Below, one piece after another: positions 55,471 to 63,661 of a stretch of DNA of 64,000 nucleotides. Position numbers and translations under genes: made by a program. This stretch comes from Anaerotignum sp. MSJ-24. GTDB taxonomy: Bacteria > Bacillota > Clostridia > Lachnospirales > Anaerotignaceae. The notes under the pieces were generated by a model. That model was given only the letters and a program-made list of their open reading frames with translations. It was not told the DNA's origin and searched no databases. The stretch lies in assembly GCF_018918145.1 (NCBI RefSeq), contig NZ_JAHLPX010000005.1:124001-188000 (forward strand), in the 5' to 3' direction. The stretch's first letter is position 1. Every line of letters starts with the position of its first letter.

Positions 55471-56697
55471 ATGTTATGTCAATTTACAGTAAGGAATTTT
55501 AAGAGTATACGGGATGAAGTAACATTTGATATGCAGGCTGCCGCCATTTCCGAACATGAAGATAGAATTATAAAAGATACAGACGGAGAATTATATTTGC
55601 CGGTATCTGCTGTATATGGCCCAAATGGTGGAGGAAAATCGAATGTACTTGAGGCGTTGCATAGTTTGGTTACAAAGGTATTAAGGCCACTATATGCTAC
55701 AAGCAACAATGAAGAAATAGCAATTAGGATGAAAAAGTTGGTAATAGAACCTTTTGCGTTCGATAAAGAAACAGTAAATGAGCCGACAGAGTTTGAATTA
55801 TTTTTCAGAACGGCATTAGCTGAGTACAGATATGAGTTGGTTGTAAAAAAAGATGTGATTGAATATGAAAAATTGGATCGCATCAAATTGGAAACAGGAC
55901 GTAAATCAGCACTTTTTGAGCGTGATAGAGATGCTATTCTTTTGAAGGGTGGGTTTGCACGTTTGAAAACAAGTGATGAATTATCTGATACATTACCTTT
56001 GTTATCATATCTTGGAATTACCTATAGAAAAAATGAAGTGGTTCGGGATGTAATAGATTGGTTTGATGAAAAAATTGATTTTTTGAATTACGGAAATCCT
56101 ATACAGGAATTGGGAATGGCTGTTTCGGACTCTGAAGCAGTAAAGACACTTATGCTTCAGATGATTCAAGAGATGGATTTGGATATTGTTGATTTTCGTG
56201 TAGAAGAAAAAGAAAATGAACGTCTTGAGATATTTACAAAGCATGTGGTAAATGAGTATGAAGCAGAATTAAATTTGTTTGACGAATCCAGTGGGACTAA
56301 GAAAATATTTGGGCTCTTACCATTTATTGCAGAAAGTTTATTGCATGGTACAACCTTGGTAATTGATGAATTGGATGCAAAAATACATCCGGTATTGCTT
56401 AAGTATCTTATAATGACTTTCAGCAATATGGAAAAAAACAAAAAAGGTGCACAGTTGATTTTTACATCACATGATTTATCAACTATGAACAATGATGTTT
56501 TCCGCAGAGATGAAATATGGTTTGTAGCAAAAGGAAATCGTCAGAACTCAAAATTATATTCTCTTGTAGAATTTAAAAATGAAAACGGAGAATCTGTTCG
56601 TAAAGATGCTAAGTTTGATAAGCAGTATCTGGAAGGAAAGTATGGAGCAGATCCTTACCTCAAGAAAATCATAGATTGGGGGAAGGTAAATGGCTAA
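55471..56697 (+). CDS. RloA/AbiLi-like AAA ATPase
   Basis: 408 residues from ATG 55471, with GGAGG eight bases upstream; ATG 55456 lies within that site. The N-terminus is SMC-like (LCQFTVRNFKSIRDEVTFDM), Walker A is YGPNGGGKSN near 50, an FDESSGTKK signature follows near 270, and Walker B is LVIDELDAKIHP near 297. COG1106 ATPases of this type pair with RloB proteins in AbiL-like abortive-infection systems. The rloB-like gene overlaps by eight bases, so the two are coupled. Codon use here (TTG/TTA Leu, AT-rich) differs from the flanking leu genes, suggesting acquisition. Confidence 0.88.
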   Translation: MLCQFTVRNFKSIRDEVTFDMQAAAISEHEDRIIKDTDGELYLPVSAVYGPNGGGKSNVLEALHSLVTKVLRPLYATSNNEEIAIRMKKLVIEPFAFDKETVNEPTEFELFFRTALAEYRYELVVKKDVIEYEKLDRIKLETGRKSALFERDRDAILLKGGFARLKTSDELSDTLPLLSYLGITYRKNEVVRDVIDWFDEKIDFLNYGNPIQELGMAVSDSEAVKTLMLQMIQEMDLDIVDFRVEEKENERLEIFTKHVVNEYEAELNLFDESSGTKKIFGLLPFIAESLLHGTTLVIDELDAKIHPVLLKYLIMTFSNMEKNKKGAQLIFTSHDLSTMNNDVFRRDEIWFVAKGNRQNSKLYSLVEFKNENGESVRKDAKFDKQYLEGKYGADPYLKKIIDWGKVNG

Positions 56698-57391
56698 AAG
56701 GTCTGAAAAGAATAATTGGAAGAAAAAACGCCGTCAAGAATATTTGGAGAAAAAAGAATTTCGCTATTATATTTTTTGTGAAGGTCAGGCAACAGAACCA
56801 TTTTATTTTCAGGGATTTAAACAGTATATAGAAGATAATCCTATTTATCGTGATATGGTTTTGATAGAAATAGAGCCATGTCAGGCGGAAACAATGCGAG
56901 TTATTGGCAAAGCAGAAGAATATGTAAGAAAGAATAAGTTGGAAAGAGGACAGATTTGGTGTGTATACGATAAAGACAGTTTTCCAGCGAGTGATTTCAA
57001 TGGAGTTGCATTGCGTGCGGAGCAACTAAATCAGCAAAATCCTGATATTCAGTATCATGCTGCTTGGAGTAACGAATGTATTGAGATTTGGTTTATATTG
57101 CATTTTGCCAATTACACTTCTAATAACCATAGGTCTGAGTATGTAAAATTTTTGAATGATAAATTTCAAAAGTTAGGTATCGGAAAATATGAGAAGAATA
57201 TGAAAAATATTTTTGATATTTTATTTGAAAATGGTAATCCAAGATTAGCAATTCGATATGCAAAGAGCATTATTAAAAATGGCAGCGGAAAAACACCGAC
57301 GGAGATAGCACCGGGAACGAAAGTTTATGAGTTGGCGGAAGAACTGGCGAAGTATTTGCCGGAGAAGATAAAGATCAAGTTTATAAGATAA
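56690..57391 (+). CDS. RloB/AbiLii-like protein
   Basis: 233 residues, ATG 56690. After a very basic start come IFCEGQATEPFYFQGF (Glu), IWCVYDKDSFPASDF (DxD) and WSNECIEIWFILHF, the RloB domain motifs, which have a TOPRIM-like metal-binding layout. In RloAB/AbiL systems this is the candidate effector, controlled by the ATPase. The third gene of the module starts 14 bases further on. Confidence 0.88.
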   Translation: MAKRSEKNNWKKKRRQEYLEKKEFRYYIFCEGQATEPFYFQGFKQYIEDNPIYRDMVLIEIEPCQAETMRVIGKAEEYVRKNKLERGQIWCVYDKDSFPASDFNGVALRAEQLNQQNPDIQYHAAWSNECIEIWFILHFANYTSNNHRSEYVKFLNDKFQKLGIGKYEKNMKNIFDILFENGNPRLAIRYAKSIIKNGSGKTPTEIAPGTKVYELAEELAKYLPEKIKIKFIR

Positions 57392-57405
57392 AAGAGGGAG
57401 AACAT

Positions 57406-59655
57406 ATGTTAAGTGGAAAGTTTTCAAATTGTTATGGCTTGAAGGATTTCGAATTGCCAAAGATTGATTTTTCAACAAGTAACAGGGCAATTATTTATGC
57501 GCCTAATGGTGTGATGAAGACGTCTTTTTCAAAAGTAATGGATGACATATCGAAGGGGATAGCGCCTGTGGATAGAGTGTTTAAGGATGCTAGAACAAGC
57601 TATTCCCTAACTTATTATACATCACAATATATTTATAGTTCTGCAATGCCAGAAGATATACCATCATCAACTGATAGAATTTATGTTGTAAATACTTTTG
57701 TAGATAAATTTGATTTTACAAAAGAAACAGTAAGCACAATTTTAGCAGATGAGCAAACAAGAAATGAATATAATATTTTAATGGCAGAAATGAATGGTGA
57801 AATTCAACAGATATTAGAATCGTTGAGATTGGCAACCGGACTTACAAAGCCCAAAATTAAAGGGCAATTAATAAATGATTTTAAATTATCAAATATTGCA
57901 GATTGGCCAGATATATTTGATGCAATAAAAAGTGAATTAGATAGATATGAACATTTGTCATTATTTGATGATATTCTTTATACAGAATTGATTAATGATA
58001 AAGCACTTGCGGTTTATGCGAAGCCGGAATTTAAATCATCTATAGAAGCGTATATTGATAGCTTGAATATTTTTTTGGAAGAAAGCAATCTGTTAAGTAA
58101 AAACTTTACAGATAAAAGTGCAGAAGCACTGGGAAAAGCATTTGTTGGTAATAATCTTTTTGCTGCTGAACATTCGATTTTGTTACGTGATGGAAGAACA
58201 CGTATAAGCTCAGTTGCCGAGTGGAATAAACTGGTTGATAAAGAATTAGAAGAAATTTATTCAAAGCCTGAAATGAGTACTGCATTTAAAAAATTAAAAA
58301 CTCTTTTGACAGCAAATGCGGATGTTAATAAATTGAGGGATATTATAATTGCTCACAGAGAAATTATTCCATTTTTTAGTGATATTGACAAATTACGAAA
58401 AATTCTATGGCTAAATGCTATGTATGGATTGAAAAAGCCATTCAATGAATATTATGAAAAAATCTCATCTTATTCAGTTCGAATTAGAACACTATATGAA
58501 AAGGCATCGGAACAGTCACAAAGATGGCAAGATGTGGTTTCTGAATTTAACAGGAGGTTTAGAGTTCCATTTGAAGTAAAAATCAATAATAAAGCGAACT
58601 TTTTATTGAAAGATGAAGCACCTAATTTATCATTTGATTATTCCAGAGGAGAAGGAACTGAAAAACAAACGGAATCATTAGCTAAGGATGATTTGATGTT
58701 GACTTTAAGTACTGGAGAAAAAAGGGCACTGTATTTATTGTATATACTATTTGACTTAGAGCGAATAAGAAAGTTGGCTTCTCAAGGAACGGGAAAATAT
58801 TTAGTAATAGCAGATGATATAGCAGATTCTTTTGATTACAAGAATAAATATGCTATTATTGAATATCTATCCGATTTGGCAAAGACAAATGGAGTTGAAT
58901 TGCTTATTTTAACACATAATTTTGATTTCTATAGAACGGTAAAGTCAAGATTAGGAATTGAAAGATCTAAATGCTTTGTAGCCCAGAGAGAACCATCAGG
59001 AAAAGTGGGAATAACAGAATTTAAATATCAAAAAGATTTTTTCAAAAATGTTGTTATTAATGGAATAAAATCAGGTTGTATTACAACAGATGAAAAAAAG
59101 AAATTATTAATTTCAAGTATTCCTTTCTATAGAAATTTGTGTGAATATAGCGGAGATGAGGAATCTTATCTGAAATTAACGTGTTTTCTACATATAAAGA
59201 CGACACCATTAAATACAAAAACAATAAGATTACAAGACTTGTGGGATATAATTAAAAACTTTGTTGGGGGTGTAAGTTTTACAGGAACAGATGAAGAATT
59301 TTATACAGCAGTAAAACGAATAGCAGCTGGTATCGTAAATGCATCGACAACAGATGAAGTTTCTTTAGATAATAAACTTGTGTTATCTATTTGTATTAGA
59401 TTATTAGCAGAAGAATTTTTACATCGTGTAATTACTGATAATATCGGTTCATGCGAAGACAGTACAAGCAATCAAACAAGAGAATGGTTTGATTTGGCAC
59501 GTCCATACATGACAGTTGAAGAAATTGCGGTTATAGAGAATGTTAATCTGATTACACCAGAAAGTATACATATTAATTCATTTATGTTTGAACCGTTGAT
59601 AGATATTTCAGATTGGACTTTAAAAGAATTGTATGGTTCGGTGAAGAATCTATAA
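57406..59655 (+). CDS. AAA_13-like ATPase of the defence module
   Basis: 749 residues, ATG 57406 with GAGGGAG upstream. Walker A is unusual, IYAPNGVMKTSF near 35, with Ala and Met where Gly normally occurs. Residues about 120-420 are helical, coiled-coil-like. The ABC signature LSTGEKRALYLLY (near 434) and Walker B YLVIADDIADSFD (near 470) followed by LTHNFDFYR resemble PrrC/RloC-type ATPases. The last 200 residues are not recognised and could be the effector. It is linked to rloAB-like genes, a combination I do not know as a named three-gene system. Confidence 0.75.
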   Translation: MLSGKFSNCYGLKDFELPKIDFSTSNRAIIYAPNGVMKTSFSKVMDDISKGIAPVDRVFKDARTSYSLTYYTSQYIYSSAMPEDIPSSTDRIYVVNTFVDKFDFTKETVSTILADEQTRNEYNILMAEMNGEIQQILESLRLATGLTKPKIKGQLINDFKLSNIADWPDIFDAIKSELDRYEHLSLFDDILYTELINDKALAVYAKPEFKSSIEAYIDSLNIFLEESNLLSKNFTDKSAEALGKAFVGNNLFAAEHSILLRDGRTRISSVAEWNKLVDKELEEIYSKPEMSTAFKKLKTLLTANADVNKLRDIIIAHREIIPFFSDIDKLRKILWLNAMYGLKKPFNEYYEKISSYSVRIRTLYEKASEQSQRWQDVVSEFNRRFRVPFEVKINNKANFLLKDEAPNLSFDYSRGEGTEKQTESLAKDDLMLTLSTGEKRALYLLYILFDLERIRKLASQGTGKYLVIADDIADSFDYKNKYAIIEYLSDLAKTNGVELLILTHNFDFYRTVKSRLGIERSKCFVAQREPSGKVGITEFKYQKDFFKNVVINGIKSGCITTDEKKKLLISSIPFYRNLCEYSGDEESYLKLTCFLHIKTTPLNTKTIRLQDLWDIIKNFVGGVSFTGTDEEFYTAVKRIAAGIVNASTTDEVSLDNKLVLSICIRLLAEEFLHRVITDNIGSCEDSTSNQTREWFDLARPYMTVEEIAVIENVNLITPESIHINSFMFEPLIDISDWTLKELYGSVKNL

Positions 59656-60196
59656 AACAAGTGCAGAGAATTATAGACTCAGTTGTACATTGATTTTTCA
59701 TAAAATTTTCTATATTTTATAGAGATTTTAATATTTTCAAAAAAATTCGATTTTTTTAAATTTCTGTCGGGATATTATATGGGAAGTAAAATTTCCGAGC
59801 CTATTACAACTGAATACAAAACTTGCAGGCAACATTTAAAGAAACTTCCGTTCAGCCACAGTCCGAGCGTGATAACAACCGTCGCAGGCAATGGGAGCAG
59901 GTCGCCAAGAGGGGATAGGTAGGATTCCTATGGGTTTAGGAAACTCAGATTTAGTCATTGGCACATATATCAGCAGTCTATTTTACATCATATTTTACAA
60001 AAAGCCTTGGAAATACCATTTTAGGTATTCCCTGCATTTTTTGTTTTATCTGACGAAAAATATTTTTGCTGCTCTATGCAACAGAATAAATCGGAGTTTC
60101 CTTTGCCGTCTGTAAGTATAAATAATGCTTGTACTATTTTGCAAGGTATTTTCATAGGATAAGAAAAAGGAAAAATAAGGAGGTGCGGATTCCATT
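59656..60196 (+). other. Non-coding region upstream of the recombinase genes
   Basis: Very AT-rich to about 59780, then a stretch of higher GC (59790-59960) with short inverted repeats such as ATAGG/CCTAT near 59921-59937. GGAAATACC/GGTATTCC (60008-60030), followed by a T-rich tract, looks like a terminator. I see no convincing gene; an RNA or attachment-related role is possible. Confidence 0.4.
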
Positions 60197-60343
60197 GTGA
60201 AAAAGCGAGAATTGAAATATATCTTTCACAATCCCAATTCAATGGAAGCTACCGCCAATCATTTACTGAAAGTTCTCATTGAGATGAACACAAATAAGGT
60301 GGAGGAATTGATTATAACTGCCGCAAAGCAGGATAGTACATAA
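60197..60343 (+). CDS. 48-residue accessory protein upstream of the serine recombinase
   Basis: GTG 60197 with AAGGAGG upstream; 48 codons to TAA at 60341. The start KKRELKYIFHNPNSMEATA, followed by a helical HLLKVLIEMN segment, is a sequence style I recall from small proteins encoded beside large serine recombinases in Firmicutes mobile elements. Function is not established; a recombination directionality factor is one possibility because of size and position. It precedes the recombinase by about 160 bases. Confidence 0.65.
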   Translation: MKKRELKYIFHNPNSMEATANHLLKVLIEMNTNKVEELIITAAKQDST

Positions 60344-60507
60344 TAAAATTCGGAAACATACAGGTGTTCTGTGCAGGCTGCGTAGAATACCTTTTCTTTA
60401 TATAAATAAAAATAAATTTGCCGGCAACTTTTTTGCGAAAAAAGAACTTTTCCATTACACTCTGGTTGCAGGTTGGCAATGTAAATATAACGGAAAGGTT
60501 TGATGAT

Positions 60508-62079
60508 ATGAATATAGCAGCTTACTGTCGAGTTTCTACCGATAAAGAGGATCAGCTTAACAGCTTGGAGGCACAGAAGGAATTTTTTGCGGAATACACA
60601 AAGCGAACAGGTGATACCCTTGTGGGACTTTATGCCGATGAAGGCATTTCAGGTACGAAAATCAAGAACCGCAAGGAATTTCTCCGTATGATGACAGACG
60701 CACAGCATGGATTGTTTGACTTGGTTGTGGTAAAGGATATTTCCCGTTTTGCCAGAAATACCGTTGACCTTTTGCAGAATGTCCGCAAGCTGAAATCCTT
60801 AGGCATTGAAACACAATTCCTTACCGCAAATATGACCAGCATGGGGAACAGTGAGTTTGTACTTACCATCTTCGGTGCATTGGCACAGGAAGAAAGTGCG
60901 AATACGTCCAAGAGAGTAAAGTTCGGCAAGAAAATGAACGCCGAAAAAGGACGGGTTCCAAATATTGTCTACGGTTATGATAAGACAATCGGTGATTATT
61001 TTAATCTTTCTATCAACAAAGCAGAAGCTGAAACCGTTCGTCAGATTTACAAATGGTATCTGGATGATGGCTATGGTGCGGCTAAAATTGCAAATATGCT
61101 CAATGAAAGCGGCTCCAAAACAAAGCGAAACTGCAAGTGGAGTCAAAATGCCATTTGCCGTATCTTAACCAATGAGCTTTATACGGGAAAAATAATTAAC
61201 GGCAAGCAGGAAGTCAGCGATTTTCTGACGGGACAAAGAAAAGCGAAGGACGAAACGGAATGGTTTGTTGTGGGACGTCCGGAACTGCGCATCATTGACG
61301 ATGAATCCTTTGAAACTGCACAGGAGATTTTACGAGGCAGGCACGATGCCTTTCATATGAAACATGAACGCCAGAGCAATAAGCACCTGTTTTCCACGCT
61401 GATTAAGTGTAAGGAATGTGGGTGGTCATATCGGCGTATTGTTCGCCAATATAAAAACACCTATATTCGTTGGGTATGCTCCGGTCGCAACGGAAAAGGA
61501 GCGGACAGTTGCCCCAACAGTGTTGTTTTGGATGAAGATGAACTGATTGAAACCTTGCAGAAATATTTTGTAAACGTCTTAAACAGCAAGAAGAAGGTAA
61601 CGGAATATGTTGTAAAAGAATTTCAGCGTATTTATAAGGCAAAGGACGAAAATCTGGAGTATGAAAAGCAGTTGCAGGCACAGCTTGCAAAGCTGCAAAA
61701 ATCCCGTGAGAAGTACATGGAAATGTATACGGATGATTTGATTTCCCGAGAGGAACTGAACCGGAAAATCGGCGGTATGCGAAAAGAAATGGAGCGGCTG
61801 GAAAATGACTTAAAGCTGGTATCCTATCATCTGACCAAAGGCGAGCAGTTAGATGGTATCTTAAACAGCACCTTTAAGAGAATTGAAGATGTTACGGATA
61901 TACGACAGATGACAAATACACAGTTGAAACGAATCATTCAAAAGATTGAAGTGGACAAGTCCGGAAACGTGGAAATATTCTTAAATCCGTTGGGTGAGGT
62001 CGGTATGGACAAAAACGTTCTGATAAATCACCTCAACACACAAAGATATAACGGACAGAGTCGAGAAAATAGATCCTGA
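60508..62079 (+). CDS. Large serine recombinase of the spoIIID element
   Basis: 523 residues from ATG 60508 (GGAAAGG upstream). NIAAYCRVSTDKEDQ holds the catalytic Ser10; GISGTKIKNRKEF and VVKDISRFARN complete the resolvase-type domain. The recombinase domain, a zinc ribbon (CKECGWSYRR ... WVCSG ... DSCPN) and a long coiled coil (residues about 400-465) are all intact. Its last 41 bases overlap the spoIIID C-half in another frame, placing the attachment site in its own 3' end. In the excised circle the frame would end after the same number of codons. Proposed function: excision in the mother cell, like SpoIVCA. Confidence 0.93.
   Translation: MNIAAYCRVSTDKEDQLNSLEAQKEFFAEYTKRTGDTLVGLYADEGISGTKIKNRKEFLRMMTDAQHGLFDLVVVKDISRFARNTVDLLQNVRKLKSLGIETQFLTANMTSMGNSEFVLTIFGALAQEESANTSKRVKFGKKMNAEKGRVPNIVYGYDKTIGDYFNLSINKAEAETVRQIYKWYLDDGYGAAKIANMLNESGSKTKRNCKWSQNAICRILTNELYTGKIINGKQEVSDFLTGQRKAKDETEWFVVGRPELRIIDDESFETAQEILRGRHDAFHMKHERQSNKHLFSTLIKCKECGWSYRRIVRQYKNTYIRWVCSGRNGKGADSCPNSVVLDEDELIETLQKYFVNVLNSKKKVTEYVVKEFQRIYKAKDENLEYEKQLQAQLAKLQKSREKYMEMYTDDLISREELNRKIGGMRKEMERLENDLKLVSYHLTKGEQLDGILNSTFKRIEDVTDIRQMTNTQLKRIIQKIEVDKSGNVEIFLNPLGEVGMDKNVLINHLNTQRYNGQSRENRS
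62036..62065 (+). other. Right junction (attR-like) of the spoIIID element
   Basis: TAACG at 62049-62053 matches the left junction in frame and register; the CA of the His codon at 62039-62040 is shared too. From here rightwards the sequence encodes the SpoIIID C-terminus. Confidence 0.7.
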
Positions 62080-62191
62080 GCTTGCCCGTTCTGTCAGATG
62101 TGTTCTGGAGATAAACAAGGCAGAAAGGCATATCAGAGGCGGAATGGCGACAAGAGAAAAATATCTGCATTGCGGACACAAAAGGAAATGA
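62039..62191 (+). CDS. spoIIID: SpoIIID, C-terminal half of a split gene
   Basis: Read from 62039 the frame gives HKDITDRVEKIDPELARSV and then RHIRGGMATREKYLH, the conserved C-terminus of SpoIIID, which makes minor-groove contacts through its basic tail. There is no ribosome-binding site or start for this half. Joined to codons 1-42 at 31,586-31,711 it gives an 87-residue protein, the normal family length. It overlaps the recombinase 3' end and is followed by a terminator. Confidence 0.9.
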   Translation, partial: HKDITDRVEKIDPELARSVRCVLEINKAERHIRGGMATREKYLHCGHKRK

Positions 62192-62200
62192 AATATGTGC

Positions 62201-62236
62201 AAAATGGATATAAAGTATATTATATCCATTTTCTTG
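62201..62236 (+). terminator. Terminator of spoIIID
   Basis: AAAATGGATATA (62201-62212) and TATATCCATTTT (62221-62232), perfect 12-bp arms ten bases after the spoIIID stop. Confidence 0.75.
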
Positions 62237-62265
62237 TTGACAAAAATAAATAAAAAGTATATACT
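62237..62265 (+). promoter_or_regulatory. Promoter of the TPP-riboswitch transcript
   Basis: TTGACA (62237-62242), 17 bases, TATACT (62260-62265), about 25 bases before the riboswitch. Confidence 0.8.
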
Positions 62266-62291
62266 TGCATTGTTTTTAATTGAATAAAACA

Positions 62292-62443
62292 CTAGGGGTG
62301 CTTGTTTAGCAGGCTGAGAGAAGCAAAATTAGCTTTAACCCTTGGCAACACATATTTGTGTGCCGAACCTGATTTGGATAATGCCAACGTAGGAAAGTGA
62401 ATGCTGTATATTTTAGGTGCTTTCCGGCGAAAGCACCTTTTTT
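62292..62443 (+). promoter_or_regulatory. TPP (THI-box) riboswitch with intrinsic terminator
   Basis: GGGGTGC, GCTGAGAG, ACCC, GAACCTGATTTGGATAATGC and CGTAGGAA appear in the order of the THI element (62292-62400). A perfect stem AGGTGCTTTC/GAAAGCACCT plus T-run (62415-62443) follows, so bound TPP should terminate transcription before the M20 gene. Confidence 0.95.
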
Positions 62444-62467
62444 GTTACGAGAGAAGGAGAGATTAAA

Positions 62468-63634
62468 ATGGATGTTCAGAAGATAAAAGAGCTTGCGGAA
62501 GGCTATCTTGACGAACAGGTCGAACTGCTCAAGACATTTGCGGCTATCGACTGTGAATCAAATGATGTGGAAGGCAACAGAAAAACGGTTGATGTTGCTG
62601 AAAAGGTTTTAAGAACAATCGACGGAATAAAAATCGAAGAAATGTTCTTTGAAGGAACCGGAACCCATATCATAGCAACTATCAAGCCGGAAAATCACGA
62701 CGGAAAAATTGTGCTTAACTCACATCTTGATACCGTATTTCCGAAAGGCTTTGCGGAAAAATATCCTCCGTTTATTGATGATGAAAACTGGCTTCACGGA
62801 CTCGGAACAGGCGACTGCAAGGGTGGATTTGCGGTTTCCGCTTTCGCCGTAAAAATTGCATCTGAGCTTGGACTTCTTCCGAATAAGGAAATAGTCATGA
62901 TATACAGCTGTGATGAAGAAATCGGTTCAATAACAAGCAGAGAAGTATTTGAAAAAGCCGCAAAAGGTGCGGAATGTGCATATGTTTTTGAAAGCTCGGT
63001 AAGAACGGACAATGGCTTGGGCGTTGTAAACGAAAGACGAGGAGTAATTCTTGGAGCACTTGACATAAAGGGCGTAGAGGCTCATGCCGGCGGTGCATAT
63101 CTTGCCGGACACAGTGCAACAAAGGAGCTTGCTCATAAAATACTTAAGCTTTACAGCTTTAATGATTATGACAGAGAAATTTATTACAATGCGGCACCTG
63201 TTTCCGGCGGACGCCCCAACGGAGTTGTTGCAGGAGATGCAAGAATGGAATTCTGCTGTGCAGGTCTTCCGACGAATGATTCATTTGCCGAAGCAGAGGC
63301 CAATATCCGTTCACTTGCCGAAAGCAATGAAGATCCCGGATGCTCATCGGAGGTTACATACAGAACTCTTTTCCCGGCACTTGAAAAGAGCGATGCAGGA
63401 GATAAGGCCTGCGAAATAGCGTCAGAAGCAGGAAAGCTTTTAGGACTTACGGTTGAGGCTGTTGCAGAGCCTACGGCAACAGATGCAAACTGGTTCTGCT
63501 ATTACGGAGTTCCGGCGATAGATGCACTCGGTCCTGTACAGTTCGGTATGCACACAACGGAAGAAAAGGTTTATATCCCGTCAATCAGCGAAATGACAGA
63601 GCTTTTCACTGTTATGCTCGCAATAATGAAATAA
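62468..63634 (+). CDS. M20-family amidohydrolase, YlmB-like, under TPP control
   Basis: 388 residues from ATG 62468 (GAAGGAGAG upstream); an earlier TTG-type frame lies in the terminator. M20 motifs: LNSHLDTVFP and GTGDCKGG with the metal-binding His and Asp, YSCDEEIGS with the catalytic Glu pair, and TDANWFCYYGVPAIDALGP. In Bacillus, YlmB of this family deformylates a thiamine-pyrimidine breakdown product and sits under a TPP riboswitch with thiXYZ. The riboswitch and the ThiY-like gene next door make the same role likely. Confidence 0.85.
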   Translation: MDVQKIKELAEGYLDEQVELLKTFAAIDCESNDVEGNRKTVDVAEKVLRTIDGIKIEEMFFEGTGTHIIATIKPENHDGKIVLNSHLDTVFPKGFAEKYPPFIDDENWLHGLGTGDCKGGFAVSAFAVKIASELGLLPNKEIVMIYSCDEEIGSITSREVFEKAAKGAECAYVFESSVRTDNGLGVVNERRGVILGALDIKGVEAHAGGAYLAGHSATKELAHKILKLYSFNDYDREIYYNAAPVSGGRPNGVVAGDARMEFCCAGLPTNDSFAEAEANIRSLAESNEDPGCSSEVTYRTLFPALEKSDAGDKACEIASEAGKLLGLTVEAVAEPTATDANWFCYYGVPAIDALGPVQFGMHTTEEKVYIPSISEMTELFTVMLAIMK

Positions 63635-63661
63635 TAAAACAATTACACAGGAGGAAATTTT

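Larger units (their letters stand above)
31712..62053 (+). mobile_element. Putative skin-like intervening element in spoIIID (30,342 bp)
   Basis: Bounded by the two halves of spoIIID, both on the plus strand in correct order and frame, with an intact large serine recombinase at the right end reading into the C-half. Deletion of 30,342 bases (a multiple of three) rebuilds an 87-codon SpoIIID. Cargo: rfbA, BspA-like protein, O-acylation genes, ferrosome-like genes, leuACDB, DegV and the RloAB defence module. No phage structural genes are seen. Excision itself is inferred; a fixed rearrangement that inactivated spoIIID is the alternative. Confidence 0.75.

Noticed and set aside
59891-60115. Possible 74-residue reading frame upstream of the recombinase
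   Set aside because: Composition changes along it (Gly/Arg-rich then Tyr/Phe-rich) and it runs through a terminator-like hairpin; no family resemblance.
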